64,000 bases of DNA from Pyrus communis. Lineage: Eukaryota; Streptophyta; Magnoliopsida; Rosales; Rosaceae. Shown here one piece after another: positions 8,124 to 20,100 of this stretch (position 1 is the stretch's first letter; each line of letters opens with the position of its first letter). The DNA is taken from positions 8,517,501 to 8,581,500 of the forward strand of contig NC_084808.1 of NCBI RefSeq assembly GCF_963583255.1, written 5' to 3'. The translations under genes were made by a program, and so were the position numbers. The notes under the pieces are model-generated. The model had not been told where the DNA came from, made no database searches, and saw only the letters and a list, made by a program, of their open reading frames with translations.

Positions 8124-10799
8124 TGATGCGAGAATTATACGCGCATAAATTAAACCCTCTTTTTGTCAATTGTAGTATAAGTATAAGTAGGGATCGTTCT
8201 AGACCGGGGATTAGGAGGGATTGTTAACCACTTGGATTTGACTCAAAAACGTAAAATAACAATATGAAACACTATACTAGACTCAAAGAATGCAAAACTA
8301 AACTTTAAAACACTAAAACAAACCAAAAGACTCAAACAACACCCAAAACACTCAAAACTGCCTTAAAAACACAATCTGGGCAGTTTTGAGCACTTTGACT
8401 ACTTTGGACGAAATTGGGTAATAAATTGATTCAAAACACTTAAAAGCACAAACTAAATTGATTTCTAACTAATTTGACATTAAAGTAAAGGGGGATTTAG
8501 GTTTATACGAAATTAAATAAAATGTACAGATTCGAATTAAAACAGATAGTATATATGAATGTGATGAAATGGAATGAATGGATGCTAGCCAAGGGGTTCA
8601 TCTCCACACATGTTACACTTGCATAATAAAATGATTTCCAATTGCATTTCAATAAACCATGAATTCTCAACACCCCAAGTTAACCGTCATGCACTAATTA
8701 ACCTTCAAATCTTCCTAACGTTATTGAATTGGATGGGTTAGCGCATACAACAATTCAAAACATTCCCCACAAGTCCCCTACATGATTGCATAATAAAGAT
8801 ACAAGCAAGAATAATTACGCTCTATGAAAATTATAAGTGTTGACGAGGCATTCGTTACTATGGAATACGCATGAAACTTATGCCAAGAATTCGTTTAACG
8901 CAATTGTTTATAAGCAACCTCCACTACTTGTGAATATAAGTTCGTAACTATTAGGTGAAACTCACTTATATTCTAGCATCATATTCATGCATGAAAATTA
9001 AGCGTGCACTCTCAATAAACATACATAAATAAGTTATCAATCAAACGGTTAAACAAATTGAATCCACAACTTATGAAACGCAATTAGAAGTAATCAAATC
9101 AAAATGCAAGCATAAACATATATTTCGAATTACCCCCTAGCTAAGGGGGGTTTAGTTCCTCATGACTACAAAACAAAGAGAATCAAAGAAACACCTAAAC
9201 ATTCCAACAACTCAAACTTGAATTGTATGAACGTTTAGGCACTCTTCTCTTCCATTCCTCATTCGTACAAAACAAAGAGTATTGAAATTAAACATTGAAA
9301 TCAAAGAAACACCTAAACATTCCAACAACTCAAACTTGAATTGTATGAACGTTTAGGCTCTCTTCTCTTCCTCTTCATTGTAGCACAAGGTCTAAGGATA
9401 GTTTGATGCTGTGAATGGTTTGGGGATTGGTGTTTGGATTAATAGGGAAGTCACGGCAACAAGGGGTTTGTTGCTAAAATATGGATGATTTTCTGGTGGT
9501 GGAAGGATGTCTATGGAATGGGTGAATTTCTGGCACAAAGGCCTTATTTTTGTGGTGAATGGATGTCTATGGAATGGGTGAATTTCTGGCACAAAGGCCT
9601 TATTTCTGTGGTGAATGGATCCCCCCCTTTGTGGCTGCAATGAAGGTTTATTTATAGGTGAAATGGGGGGAACATGACAGCTAGGAACTTGATGGAAATC
9701 TGGAATGGTGATGGGAGATGCATGTGGCTGATTTATGCATGTGATTAAAGGGTGGAAATGCATGTGCTTTGACAGAAATGAAAGGGGGAATGATGATGAA
9801 TGCATGTGCACGGTTTTGGTGTGGAGAAAGGGGTGAATGTGGTGCAATGATAATGTCTTGTGGCTGAATGGATTAAAGAATGGGAGTGCATGTGTTGAAT
9901 GATTGCACGGCATGGGTATTTTCTGGAATGTTGAATGTGCATGTGAAGTGGCTGATTAGAATCTAGGGTGCATGTTTGAATGATTAAAGGGACATGTAGG
10001 GTGGAAATGATGAATGCATGTGCAATGACAGCTAGGATATGATGATGAATGCATGTGGCTGATTTAATGGAGGAACAAGTGCATGTGCACGGTTTTGGTT
10101 GGAATGCAAGGGAATGCAATCTGAAATGGGAGATGGAATGGGATGCACGGCAAGGTTGGAGAAATGATTACGGATGCATGTGTTGAATGTTTAAAGGGTG
10201 CATGTGGGTGAATGTGTGGCTGATTTGTGGAATAGGTATGCATGTGAAATGTTTGTGGTGAGTGAATGTGCATGTGAATTAAAGCTAGAGTGATGATGAT
10301 AAGTGATAAGTGATAAGTGATATGATATGTGGTTATGATATGATAAGTGATAAGTGGTTATGATAAGTGATAAGTGGTAAGTGATATGATAAGTGGTTAT
10401 GATAAGTGATAAGTGGTTATGATAAGTAATGGGAGCATGTGGGTTAATTAATGAAGGAAATGCATGTGCAATGACAATGTGTTAGAATGGATGTGTGTTA
10501 TGCATGGCATGATTGGGATTAGGAAAGGTTTAAATGTCCTAAAACTAAAGGGAACAAGGTTCCAACACTTTGGTCTTCAATTAGGTCTTCAATTTCGTCC
10601 AACACTTTGGCTCCAAGCATAAGCTATCCATCCTTAGCCCAAAAGTGCTCCAAAAGTCTCCAAAATGCATCTTTTTGCTCCTTTAGCCCTTTGGACCTAC
10701 AAACACACGAAAATAGCTTAAAGTACTAAAATAACTAAAGAAACATAATGTAAATGCACGAGAACAAGCCATTTAAGTCGCATGAATATGCTCCTATCA
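8124..10799 (-). repeat. Element A 5' LTR (right copy, full length)
   Basis: 2676 bp bounded by TGATGCGAG and CTCCTATCA on the plus strand. It contains the segment missing from the left LTR, two direct copies of an ~80-bp motif around 9185-9360, a minus-strand TATAAATA box near 9650, the GCATGTG-rich stretch and the GATAAGTG array. No gene is supported inside it. Confidence 0.9.
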
Positions 10800-10804
10800 G
10801 GTTC

Positions 10805-10991
10805 CGTAGGAACTCCGAAGTTAAGCGAGAAGGGGGCTAGAGCAATCCCATTACGGGTGACCCACTGGGAAGTTGCTCGTGAGTTCCCAAAAACAAAACC
10901 GTGAGGGAATGGTAAGCCCAAAGTGGACAATATCGTGCTACGGTGGTGGAGCGGGCCCAGGAAGTGATCCGCCCTGGGCGGGGATGTGACA
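10805..10991 (+). repeat. Cassandra 5' LTR, second part
   Basis: Resumes after the second GGTTC and carries the 5S-like segment, including AAGTTAAGCGAG and GGGTGACCCACTGGGAAG. It ends GTGACA at 10991, followed by ATTTGGTATCAGAGC. Confidence 0.9.
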
Positions 10992-11062
10992 ATTTGGTAT
11001 CAGAGCCTAACCCTGGGCGCGTGTGTGCCGACGAAGACGTCAGGCCCCTAAGAGGGGTGGAT
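10992..11062 (+). other. Cassandra internal domain with primer-binding site and purine tract
   Basis: A 71-bp non-coding domain. TGGTATCAGAGC at 10995-11006 matches the complement of initiator Met tRNA, and AAGAGGGGTGGAT ends at 11062 as the purine tract. Confidence 0.88.
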
Positions 11063-11346
11063 TGTGACATCCCACATCGCCCAGGGGAGTGATCCTTATA
11101 TGTATATTCTCATCGTTACCTAGCACGAGGCCTTTTGGGAGCTCACTGGCTTTGGGTTCCGTAGGAACTCCGAAGTTAAGCGAGAAAGGGGCTAGAGCAA
11201 TCCCATGATGGGTGACCCACTGGGAAGTTGCTCGTGAGTTCCCAAAAACAAAACCGTGAGGGAATGGTATGCCCAAAGCGGACAATATCGTGCTACGGTG
11301 GTGGACCGGGCCCGGGAAGTGATCCGCCCCGGGCCGGGATGTGATA
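11063..11346 (+). repeat. Cassandra 3' LTR
   Basis: A complete 284-bp LTR. A 5S-rRNA-like region spans about 11158-11245, with an A-box-like AAGTTAAGCGAG at 11173-11184 and a C-box-like GATGGGTGACCCACTGGGAA starting at 11208. In 5S genes these internal elements bind TFIIIA and recruit RNA polymerase III. The terminal dinucleotide has become TA. Confidence 0.9.
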
Positions 11347-11874
11347 ATTAATCTTTCATCCCCTGACATTAAAATAGGGTGTACAGATGCTTGTTGTAAA
11401 AAGATTTCAGTCCTCAATAAACAAGAAGAACAAGAAGATCTTCTTATTGAGTTAATCAGTAAAGTAGATGACCCTGAGTTAAAATCATTTTATTTAAAAA
11501 AAGCATAAGAAGTTAGTCCCCCAAGAAGAAGCCAGTACTAGTCAACCACTAGTAACCCCAAAAATCTATCTTAGCATAACTTTGGAAAGATTTAATAAGA
11601 CTAAGAAAGAAATTACGGTCAAAGACCTACAAAGAGAAGTCAACAAAATTAAGGAAGAAATTAAGTCCTTAAAATCAGAAAACATAGAAATTCGCTCACA
11701 TCCCAATAGTATCCAAACACAAGCACTCCTTAGCAATAATGATGAAGAACACAATAGTTCTTCCTCATACCAATAATCAGAATCCAAGTTCATAGAAAAT
11801 CCAACAGAAAACATAGTTTTAGGATTACTACAAAAAATTAGGATCCAAAAATGGTAATCTAAAATAAAAATAAT
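11347..11874 (+). pseudogene. Endogenous pararetrovirus: linker between coat and protease
   Basis: The viral frame resumes right after the Cassandra 3' LTR, with a Cys-containing segment and an acidic stretch ending at a stop near 11508. A second open piece, 11582-11776 (64 codons), lies in another frame and is a charged, coiled-coil-like linker. Stops and frameshifts separate the pieces. The order matches the virus-like content left of 1867, so both are one interrupted copy. Confidence 0.6.
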
Positions 11875-12152
11875 AATTGAAGACTTCCAGTTATAAAGAA
11901 TTACCTTAATTGACTTAGGTGCAAACTTGAATTGTATTCAAGAAGGTTTAATTCCCACTAAGTATTTTCATAAATCAACATAAATCCCTAGTGCAGCAAA
12001 CTAGTCCCCAATGCAATGAAAATATGAAATTCCAAAAGATCATGTTTGTCAAACCAATGTTTGTTTTAAAACCCCATTTGTTTTAATATATAAACATTTC
12101 AGACCCAATCATTCTAGGGCTCCCTTTTATAGCTCTCATATATCCTTTTAAG
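11875..12152 (+). pseudogene. Endogenous pararetrovirus: degraded aspartic protease
   Basis: At 11909-11923 the translation is IDLGA, where retroviral-type aspartic proteases have Asp-Thr/Ser-Gly-Ala. The second residue is Leu (TTA), reachable from Ser TCA by one C-to-T change. Downstream residues NCIQEGL fit the fold, but the frame then breaks. The protease would be inactive. Confidence 0.6.
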
Positions 12153-13160
12153 GTGCACCATGACCATATAACCACCAGAATGTTACGACAAAAAATCACA
12201 TTTAAGTTCTGCACAGAAACAGATCTAAAAAAATTAAGACAATTACAAAAAGATAGCATCTCAAAAACCAACAATCTAGTTACCAAAAAATCACAAGAAG
12301 TTAAGTTCTTAAAAGAAGAAATTAACTACAAAAGAATTGAAGAACAATTAACAAATAAAACTTTGTTACAAAGCATTAACAACTTTCAAATGAAAATTGT
12401 TAATGAAATTTGTTCTGATATTCCCAACGCTTTCTGGCATAGAAAACAACACATTGTTAAACTTCCTTACAATAAGGAATTTAATGAAAAGAAAATACCA
12501 ACAGAAGCCAGGCCAATCCAAATGAGTCAAGAAGTTATGGAATTCTACAAAACAAAAATTCAAGAACTTCTCAATAAAGGAATAATCAGGAAAAGTAAAT
12601 CATGCTGGTCTTGTCCTGCTTTTTATGTCCAGAAAAATGCTGAATTAGAAAGAGGAACTCCTAGGTTAGTCATTAATTACAAACCTCTTAATGAAGTCTT
12701 GGAATGGATACGGTATCCAATTCCTAACAAAAGAGACTTAATTAAGAGACTTAGTTTGTAATCTTCTCAAAATTCGACATGAAGTCTGGATTTTGGTACA
12801 TTCAAATTCATGAGGATGATGAATACAAAACTGCATTTGTCACTCCTTTCAGTCATTATGAATAGAATGTAATGCCATTTAGTCTTAAAAACGCACCCAG
12901 CGAATTTCAGAACATCATGAATGAAATATTTAATCAATACAGTCAATTCTCAATTGTTTATATTGACGATGTTCTCATTTATTCCAAATCAATAGATGAG
13001 CATTGGAAACACTTAAAAATGTTTGCTAGGATAATTAAGTCAAATGGATTAGTTGCCTCAGCAACCAAAATTAAGTTATTCCATAACAAAATTAGGTTTT
13101 TAGGATACAATATCCATCAGTCAACCATTCGGCCAATAGATAGAGTAATTTAGTTTGCAA
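12153..13160 (+). pseudogene. Endogenous pararetrovirus: reverse transcriptase
   Basis: Two open pieces carry the RT fingers and palm. 12153-12761 holds RLVINYKPLN and YPIPNKRDL. A frameshift occurs near 12757, then the frame continues through a Trp-to-stop change (TAG, 12863-12865) into 12872-13153. The catalytic YIDDVL is intact there. These motifs are characteristic of Caulimoviridae RT rather than Gypsy; the chromovirus at 37148-38494 reads quite differently. A stop at 13151-13153 and further breaks follow. Confidence 0.85.
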
Positions 13161-13776
13161 ATAAGATCTAGATGAAATCACCAATAAAACCCAGTTATAA
13201 AGATTTTTAGGATCCTTAAATTATGTTGCATAATTTTATCCACATCTTAGACAACAATGCAAACCCTTATTTGATCGTCTAAAAGAAAATCCCTCAGCAT
13301 GGTCCAATACTCATACTTCCATAGTCAAACAAATCAAATCACATGTTAAGACTTTTCCCTGTCTTGGCATTCCAACTCCTAATTCCTTCAAAATTGTTGA
13401 AACTGATGCCTCTGAAATTGGTTACGAGGGTATTCTCAAACAATCAATCTCTTCTGAATCACCTGAACAAATTGCTCGTTTCCATTCAGGAGTATGAAAT
13501 CCAGCACAAAGTAATTATAGTCCTATTAAGAAAGAAATATTATCTATAGTATTATGTATTAGTAAATTTCAAGATGATTTATTAAATTAAAAGTTTTTAG
13601 TCAGAGTCGATTGCAAATCTGCAAAACATGTTTTACAAAAAAATGTTCAAAACATTGCATCAAAACAGATTTTTGCATGATAGCAAGCTATATTAAGTAT
13701 TTTTTATTTTGAAATCGAACACATCAAAGGTAGTCAAAATTGCATCCCTGATTTCCTAACCAGAGAATTTATGTAG
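13161..13776 (+). pseudogene. Endogenous pararetrovirus: RNase H
   Basis: Across frames, VETDASEIGY, DCKSAK and the terminal GSQNCIPDFLTREF match the conserved Asp positions and C-terminal motif of caulimovirid RNase H. At least three stops interrupt it. The polyprotein frame ends at TAG 13774-13776. Confidence 0.78.
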
Positions 13777-14199
13777 GGAAGAATTACAACAAGAAGACCT
13801 GATCAAAGGAGGCTTTCAGCCACTCTACCACCGCCACCAGTAAAACAAGAATCAAGCCCAGATTCTTCATCGGCCTTAGCCATTACCAACCGTTTCACTC
13901 CCTTAGGTTCCACAATAGGAAACCTTAGGCCAAATTACCAGTCACCACGTCTCGATTACCAAACGACGTTAGTCAGTCAATATGATCCTTATTCAACCCC
14001 TACATACGAATCATTATCATCCCAACCAATTAGTTATACTAAAACATCACCGTATGTCAAGAAAAATCCCAGTGAATATCTTTTTAGCATCCCTTTCAAT
14101 CTCAATCAGGAACAAGCACCAGATAAATTAGTTGAAACTATCTTTCCACCTAATTTCCATTATCACCCTATAACACCACACAAAACATTGAAATATTAG
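13777..14199 (+). pseudogene. Endogenous pararetrovirus: open frame after RNase H, no ATG near its start
   Basis: About 140 codons directly after the polyprotein stop stay open until TAG at 14197-14199. The segment is Ser/Pro/Gln-rich, with PPPPVK near the start and no enzyme motif. A second ORF behind RNase H occurs in some caulimovirid lineages, notably florendoviruses, where its function is unknown. The overlapping ATGTAG at 13771-13776 may be the original stop/start overlap. Confidence 0.5.
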
Positions 14200-15000
14200 C
14201 AAGCCATTCTCAGCGAAACAGAGTCCATCTCTATTAAACCAATTTACAACAAAACCCATGAAACCAAATTCTTTACCATTCTTTTTACATTGGTCGGATC
14301 CTAACCAAAGCAGATTAGGGAATCCTCTTTTACAAAAGCAAACCTCTTCACACTCAATATGTCCAAATTCCCAATAACCATTACAATTATTTTGATTACA
14401 TTGATGCTTGGACTAACATCTTTCTCCATCAAACAAAAGATTTTAGTCATTCATGGTTCATTAATTTTGACAAGAGTTTTAGGTTGAACTTTCCTGCATG
14501 GTTCCCAAAATGGTGGTTAATCCATGGCCCAACAGCCAGTCTTCTACCAGAAGAATTTATGCAGGTGCTCTCGGCCAATTTTCAACAAAAATTTGACAAA
14601 AGTAGATTCAACTACAGAATTACACTTCACCCAATATTCATGGCCAAATACAAAGTGTCGTGGATCTTGAAGTGGAATTATGAAGTTGAAACCGGTGAAG
14701 TGAACAGAGTCAGATCAGTCAAGTGATGGGATAAATTCAACCATCAGAGAGTCACCAGTCTGGTTCTCTCTGAATTTCCCATTACTTATCCTTCAGTCAA
14801 TCATTATCAGACATTAGTCTATCCTCATCCCTCAAAGGAATAATCAAGTCTCCCAAATCGCTAGGCTCAAAGAAGAATAAAGCCACCCAGCTTCAAGATT
14901 TAGCACAGCAATTACTTGCAGAAACAGCAATGCTCCACACTGAAGAAGAAGAAGTTTCAGACTTCGAATCTTCAGATGCATCCTCACAGTAACCAGCCAA
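14200..15000 (+). pseudogene. Endogenous pararetrovirus: C-terminal part of the second ORF
   Basis: The longest open piece is 14484-14726 (80 codons) with aromatic motifs FPAWFPKWW and, just past its stop, WDKF. Frame breaks surround it. A Glu-rich stretch near 14940 precedes the end of recognisable viral coding. I do not recognise a catalytic domain; assignment rests on position and amino-acid style. Confidence 0.5.
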
Positions 15001-15700
15001 TCTGATAAGTCAAAAAACATAATCAGCCAAGTGGGTCGACTACCAGGATTCGCAAGACCCTTTTGCATAAGGCCATGTGAAAATTCAGTCATCTTTCCAA
15101 GTCACCATGTGAAGTGTTCAGATAATATTCGCATCAATAATTCTGACAAAGCAAGGAATCATTCAGTCATCTACACATTCCAAAGTAAAAGCAGGAATTA
15201 TTCCAACAAGTTCACTATTCATCAACAGTAAGCAGCAGGTCATCATCCATCCTGTACTTCAACAGTAAAGCAATTAATCATCCAAGTCTCTTTTCCAAGT
15301 CTATATGAAGAGGTCTTAGAGGAAGAGGACATCGAGTTAATTTCTACATATTTTCCCAGTCAAAATTTCTTTGAGTTCACACTGCATTCAAACAAAATCA
15401 AATTGTAAACAATTTAAATTCTCAAATGTCAAGGATGCTTACGTGCACCAATATCTTTTTCACCAGTCAATTTCTTATTTACTGATTCAATTGTCAGTAA
15501 ATTAATTATAAGTCCCAATGCAAGTTTTGCAATAAAACTTATTTTCAAATTATAATTGCATCATTATTTTGAATTCATTAGTTTCATTATGAATATTTTC
15601 ATAATTACTAATTTTGAATGGCATAAAATTCTTACTCACAGTCAATTCATCGAATATCTCAAATTCAAGGTAAACACAGATGAAAGGTTGAAGCTGTTCG
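15001..15700 (+). other. Non-coding tail of the pararetrovirus copy, possible promoter
   Basis: No coding domain. TATATGAAGAGG at 15302-15313 resembles the core of caulimovirid genomic-RNA promoters. It lies downstream of the last ORF, where the large intergenic region is expected. The border with Gypsy element C is blurred around 15680-15725. Confidence 0.4.
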
Positions 15701-17100
15701 AACTAAGAAAGCTAGAGTCTCCGATGGTAAATTTTTTTAAAAAGTCAACGAAAAGTCAACAATCAACCCCAAAAAGTCAACTAAGACGCAGAGCTGGTCA
15801 ATCACATTAAAACTTCAGAATTTCAGTAAACGAATGCCAAAATTGGACTCGAGCCATCGAAATTTCGCCTAAGACGTTTCCAAGAAAATTTTAAAAAAGT
15901 CAACTAATAGTCTACAGTTAACTTTAATGAAATATTCCATTCTCAGACGGAATATTCTGTTAAAGTAAACTAGAAGGTTAAGGGAATATTCCCTCTAAAT
16001 TCTTAAATGGATCCCAGTCAGATTCAGGTTGGGTCGAATCTGAATTTGACTCAACGGGTCTTAGGCTTAGGCTGGTTCTTGGAATCAGTTTGGCCCCCTT
16101 TTTTTTTGTATCGGGTCGAGTTGACCTGTTTGGGCTCGCGGGTCGCACCAGTCGGACCCAACAAAGAAGAAGCCCAAATATCGTAAGATTTGGCCAGGAA
16201 ACTTCCCAAGCTCGATTTTTAACCATTTCACTCGAAATTTAAACTAAAATAAAGATAAAAAGACAAGGGAAACGAATCTACCTTACCCAAGTAAAATAGG
16301 TGGCGAGAGATGCCTGAAAATCACCAGCAAAAATTGCAGCTCTTGCCAGAAAACTGGGGAAGTCTCCTCGAATCTGCACTACATCGTCACCAAAACATGT
16401 ATGCAACTCAAAAATCGGATCAGAACGTTAAAGAGGAAAAGATCGAAGGTATTTGGAGCCTTACCTCGGTCGAAAAAATTTGAGAATCCATCGGAATTCT
16501 CCATCTCCTGTTTCTTTGGTTTGAGTGCGGGCCCAAGGGTTGGTTCGAATTTCTGGGCTCGGGGAGAAAGAGATAGGACGAGGTGAAAGTTTGGATTGCG
16601 GTGGCAGTGCTCGCCGAAATGGCGAGTTGGTGACAGCGGCATTCCCATTGATGTAGCAGAGGAGAGACTCAGGAGAGAGGTGAGGGAAGTGAGGGAGAAG
16701 AGAGAGGAATCTTAATAATTTTGGGATGAGTGACGCATGGTAAGAGAGGAGATGAGAGTTTAGTGTGGGTGTGGGCCCCACAGGGCATAAAATATTAAAA
16801 TAAATAAAATATCTTGCCAGAAAAATATTAAAATAATTAAGGATCAAAATTCAAAAATACAAAATTACTAAAGTACCCTCACGCTCGTGTTTTCGTAAAA
16901 TCTTCGTCATAACTCCGAATTTGGTTACGCTTACGCCTACATGTTCATGTCGTCAACTACTTCGAGAATACGGTAAAATAATAGCTTATACCCGTCACGA
17001 AATGACAGTCAAAGAAAGTCAACAATCTTGCCACTAGGCATTTTTATCAATTCACTCTTTAAAATTAATAAAATCATAAAAATAAGAACTGGTTGTTACA
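15700..17100 (-). repeat. Element C 3' LTR (left, truncated)
   Basis: Matches 31590-32924 over most of its length, including paired AAAAAGTCAACG segments and the shared end GTTGTTACA. The ~800 bp corresponding to the outer part of the other LTR is absent. Reading frames inside are short and not conserved. Confidence 0.72.
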
Positions 17101-20100
17101 AGCTACCTGCCTTAAAAAAAATTTTGTCCCTTAAATTTGAATTAAATTGCTATATATAAAATACTTCGAAAGATAGGAAGAAAATATATATATAAAGAAG
17201 ATATCAAGCCAAAGCGATTGCATAAAAGAGAATGCCCGTCATGATCGGATGGCAATGATTCCTCTTTCATGCCCCCAAACTTGAACTTTCCTTCTCCTGC
17301 AACATAATACTATAATATAATACCTTTATAAAACATAGAGTCAAAAACAAAAAAAAATATATATATATATATATATGTAGAAGATCACATCAAAAATACA
17401 TATATACTGAACATAGAAATGATTTTCACCTATGCACTCGTGGCATCATGTACTCCGAGGTTATGTGTGTAGTATCTTTAGGTGAAGCCCAAATAATAAA
17501 TAAATAAAATATTGACGTAGACGAGCCTACTTGCCCACTTGCTTAATGAATCCAACGAATAAGTTATCGATATTACAGTTTGCAGCTCGCAACACCGACA
17601 ACTCACTGTTGTCTCAACAAGCAAGTAATAAATTTTCGAGGGTGCAATTTTACCATCTTGCCTTTCATTGGGAAATACACATAAATATCCGATTAAAGCC
17701 TTCATCGCGCTCACGCACTAACCTCTCAGGTGACATCGTCAAAAGTACATAATTTCCTATATCGTAATCTCGATCATTCGAATACCTGATCATTATACTC
17801 TTCTGTCTATCAAGTACTATCTACTTAATTCTCTATACAACATCTCTAATGGTGCCATACCCAAACATCAAAATTGTAACCGTAGTTACATGGAACTCTA
17901 ACAAAGTTAAGTGTCTATTACAACCATACTAAGTATGGAACTCTAACAAAGTTAAGTGTCTATTACAACCATACTAAGTATGTAGAACGAACAAACGTAA
18001 CATGTTCTCTAGTCTGGATAGTTCATTCAGATTGGCTGTTAGTCTAAGGGTGAAATGTGGTACTGGATAACAACTTAGTACTCATATCCTTCAAAAAGAC
18101 TTCCTAAGACTTGGAAGTGAAACGAGCATCACAGTGACGTACAGTGACATGCACCATGTAGCCAAACAATGCAGTTCACAATGCCATAGTGAGCTGATTC
18201 ATATTGACTTTCTCTCAGATTTAACGAAAAACTTTGTTAAGAAGGCTAAAAGAACATTCAAGAATTTGAGGGCCAAAACAAGTCCATTAAATCTAGAATA
18301 CAAGGTAACTAGAATGAATGCATGACATCTCATTACAACAGTAGCTTCTAAGAGATTCAATCACCAATGATAAAGCTTCGTTTAGCAAAATATGTGTTAG
18401 GTGGTTGAGAAATTAATGGTCATGACTAAAATTTCAAGGTCCGAGCAATTCTCCTAGGTGGTCTGTCTGCATAAAAAATAATACGAAGTGTAGCGGGGTA
18501 AACACATACCCACGGTTGACTGAAATGCTTTCCAACACAAAAAGGTGAAAATGGAATCACGGTCAGAGTGGATGTTGATCGAAACACCAGAAAATTTGAT
18601 AAATTCAAGAATGAGAAATTTTACTAAGTGTTCTAAAATGTAGTCCTTCTAAACCAACAGAAAGTAAGCTGACTTGTCAAGTCTATCGATAATCACCGAA
18701 ACATTATCATAATATCCACATGTACAAGATACCTCATACCGGGAGCTTATGGTGCTATTTCTTCATCTCCATTCGGATACAAGAAGTGATTATAACCACT
18801 TAAACGATTTCTTGATGATTTATAAGTAACGTCGTATCAATACTCGTGAATTCTAGCTAAAATGAGAAAGGACATGCTGAAAGTGTTCAAGGGTAGATAT
18901 GTTTTTTGTTGCAGTAAACGGTAACTACGTTTGCACAACTGGGGTGATACACGATGGTGCAATCGTAGGTGTTGATTTGGTTTTCCATCGTCACCTTCAG
19001 AAATTTAGTTCCTTTCAAATAAAGACGGGAACTGTTGACTCTAGGTCATGAGTAAGATGGTTCATCTCGTACGGTTCTAACTATTAGGAACATAAGCGAC
19101 ACGCCGTCATGCTGCATCTACATAGCCAAAACATCCAAAAAAAACGTCACTGTGGATTTCAAAATGATCAATGTCATTGAAAGGTGTAAAACAAAGGTGT
19201 GGTGATGCAACAGTTCGGTGGTCAAAAACTTTATTCATAGTCAGTATCACAAACTAAACCTTTCCTCGATTGACAAGAGAGGAGAAATGCTATAGCTGAA
19301 AAACGCTAATAAACCGTCAATAGAAATCGATAAAACTAAGGATCGTATTTCACAACACTTGTGAGGATTTCAACTTTCTTCCGGTACAACCTTTCAAGGA
19401 AATGAAAAGAATATCATATGCTAGATCACGTCTCCCAAGAAAAGTGCTTGATGTAAACAAAGTTACACTTGAGGAATTTGGTATAAAGTTGACTGTCAGT
19501 GTTTTGAAAATTTGATTTCGTTGCTGAAATATGTGAGAAAGTCATCAATAAGACTACTACAAATCCATCAGGCTAAGGAAGAAAACTCAAGCTTGAAAAG
19601 TAAGTCATGTAGACAATTAATTTGAAGTATGGGTTAACGGTTTTAATTGTCACCCAGTTGAGTTGCTAAAATCTAGGTACAATCCTAAGGTTTAGTCTTT
19701 TGCCTTCGCAAATAGGTTTGAGATTCCCTAAGGTAAAGTGTTGGGTTGGGTAAATTCCTAATCAATAAAATTTTGCAACTAAGTTTTCTCAAGGTCAAAT
19801 GAGTTGTTCGATACAATGCAAAGAGAATAAGTGTGGTATTAGAATGGTGGATCGATGGTGTACTCTATTTCCCGCGTCGATGGTATCCTAAATAAAAATT
19901 TGAGAGATGACACCAAAGATATTCATCCTCGAAACGTACCATACTACCTCCCATCTATATACCACGTACTAGAAAGTCTTCACAACTTTCGCAATGGTCA
20001 TTCCGCTCTTACAACAAGAAACTAACTCATGCTTCAAACTAATATTTGGTTGTGGAAGTGATCAGAAAGATGATTGGTAGTCGAAAAATGACAATTTTTC

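Larger units (their letters stand above)
1964..10799 (-). mobile_element. Tat-like non-autonomous LTR retrotransposon, copy A
   Basis: An 8.8-kb element flanked by a perfect 5-bp duplication GGTTC (1959-1963 and 10800-10804). On the minus strand its LTRs begin TGATAGGAGC and end CTCGCATCA. The 5' LTR is 8124-10799 and the 3' LTR 1964-4172. The primer-binding site at 8101-8118 is complementary to the 3' end of tRNA-Asp. There is no protease, RT, RNase H or integrase. The interior holds an opposite-strand ORF (7169-7816), its upstream repeats and about 2 kb of AT-rich sequence. A minus-strand GGGAGGCAACCC motif near 7907-7918 resembles sequence I recall downstream of pol in Athila/Tat elements, suggesting gag-pol was deleted. 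Similarity to the apple high-copy family HODOR is possible but untested. Confidence 0.88.
1867..11346 (+). mobile_element. Cassandra TRIM retrotransposon (5S-rRNA-like LTRs), split by element A
   Basis: The 5' LTR is 1867-1963 plus 10805-10991 and the 3' LTR is 11063-11346. With element A and one target copy removed, both are exactly 284 bp. The internal domain is only 71 bp and holds a Met-type primer-binding site (TGGTATCAGAGC, 10995-11006) and a purine tract before the 3' LTR. The LTRs carry a 5S-rRNA-like segment, the hallmark of Cassandra. There is no coding capacity, so it moves only with enzymes supplied in trans. It sits inside the viral remnant. Flanks AGTAG and ATTAA do not form a clean target duplication. 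The 3' LTR ends GTGATA instead of GTGACA. Confidence 0.9.

Noticed and set aside
10805..11346. True 5S rRNA genes
   Set aside because: Only the central and 3' boxes resemble 5S RNA. They are bounded by Cassandra LTR sequence with primer-binding site and purine tract, so they are LTR-borne derivatives.
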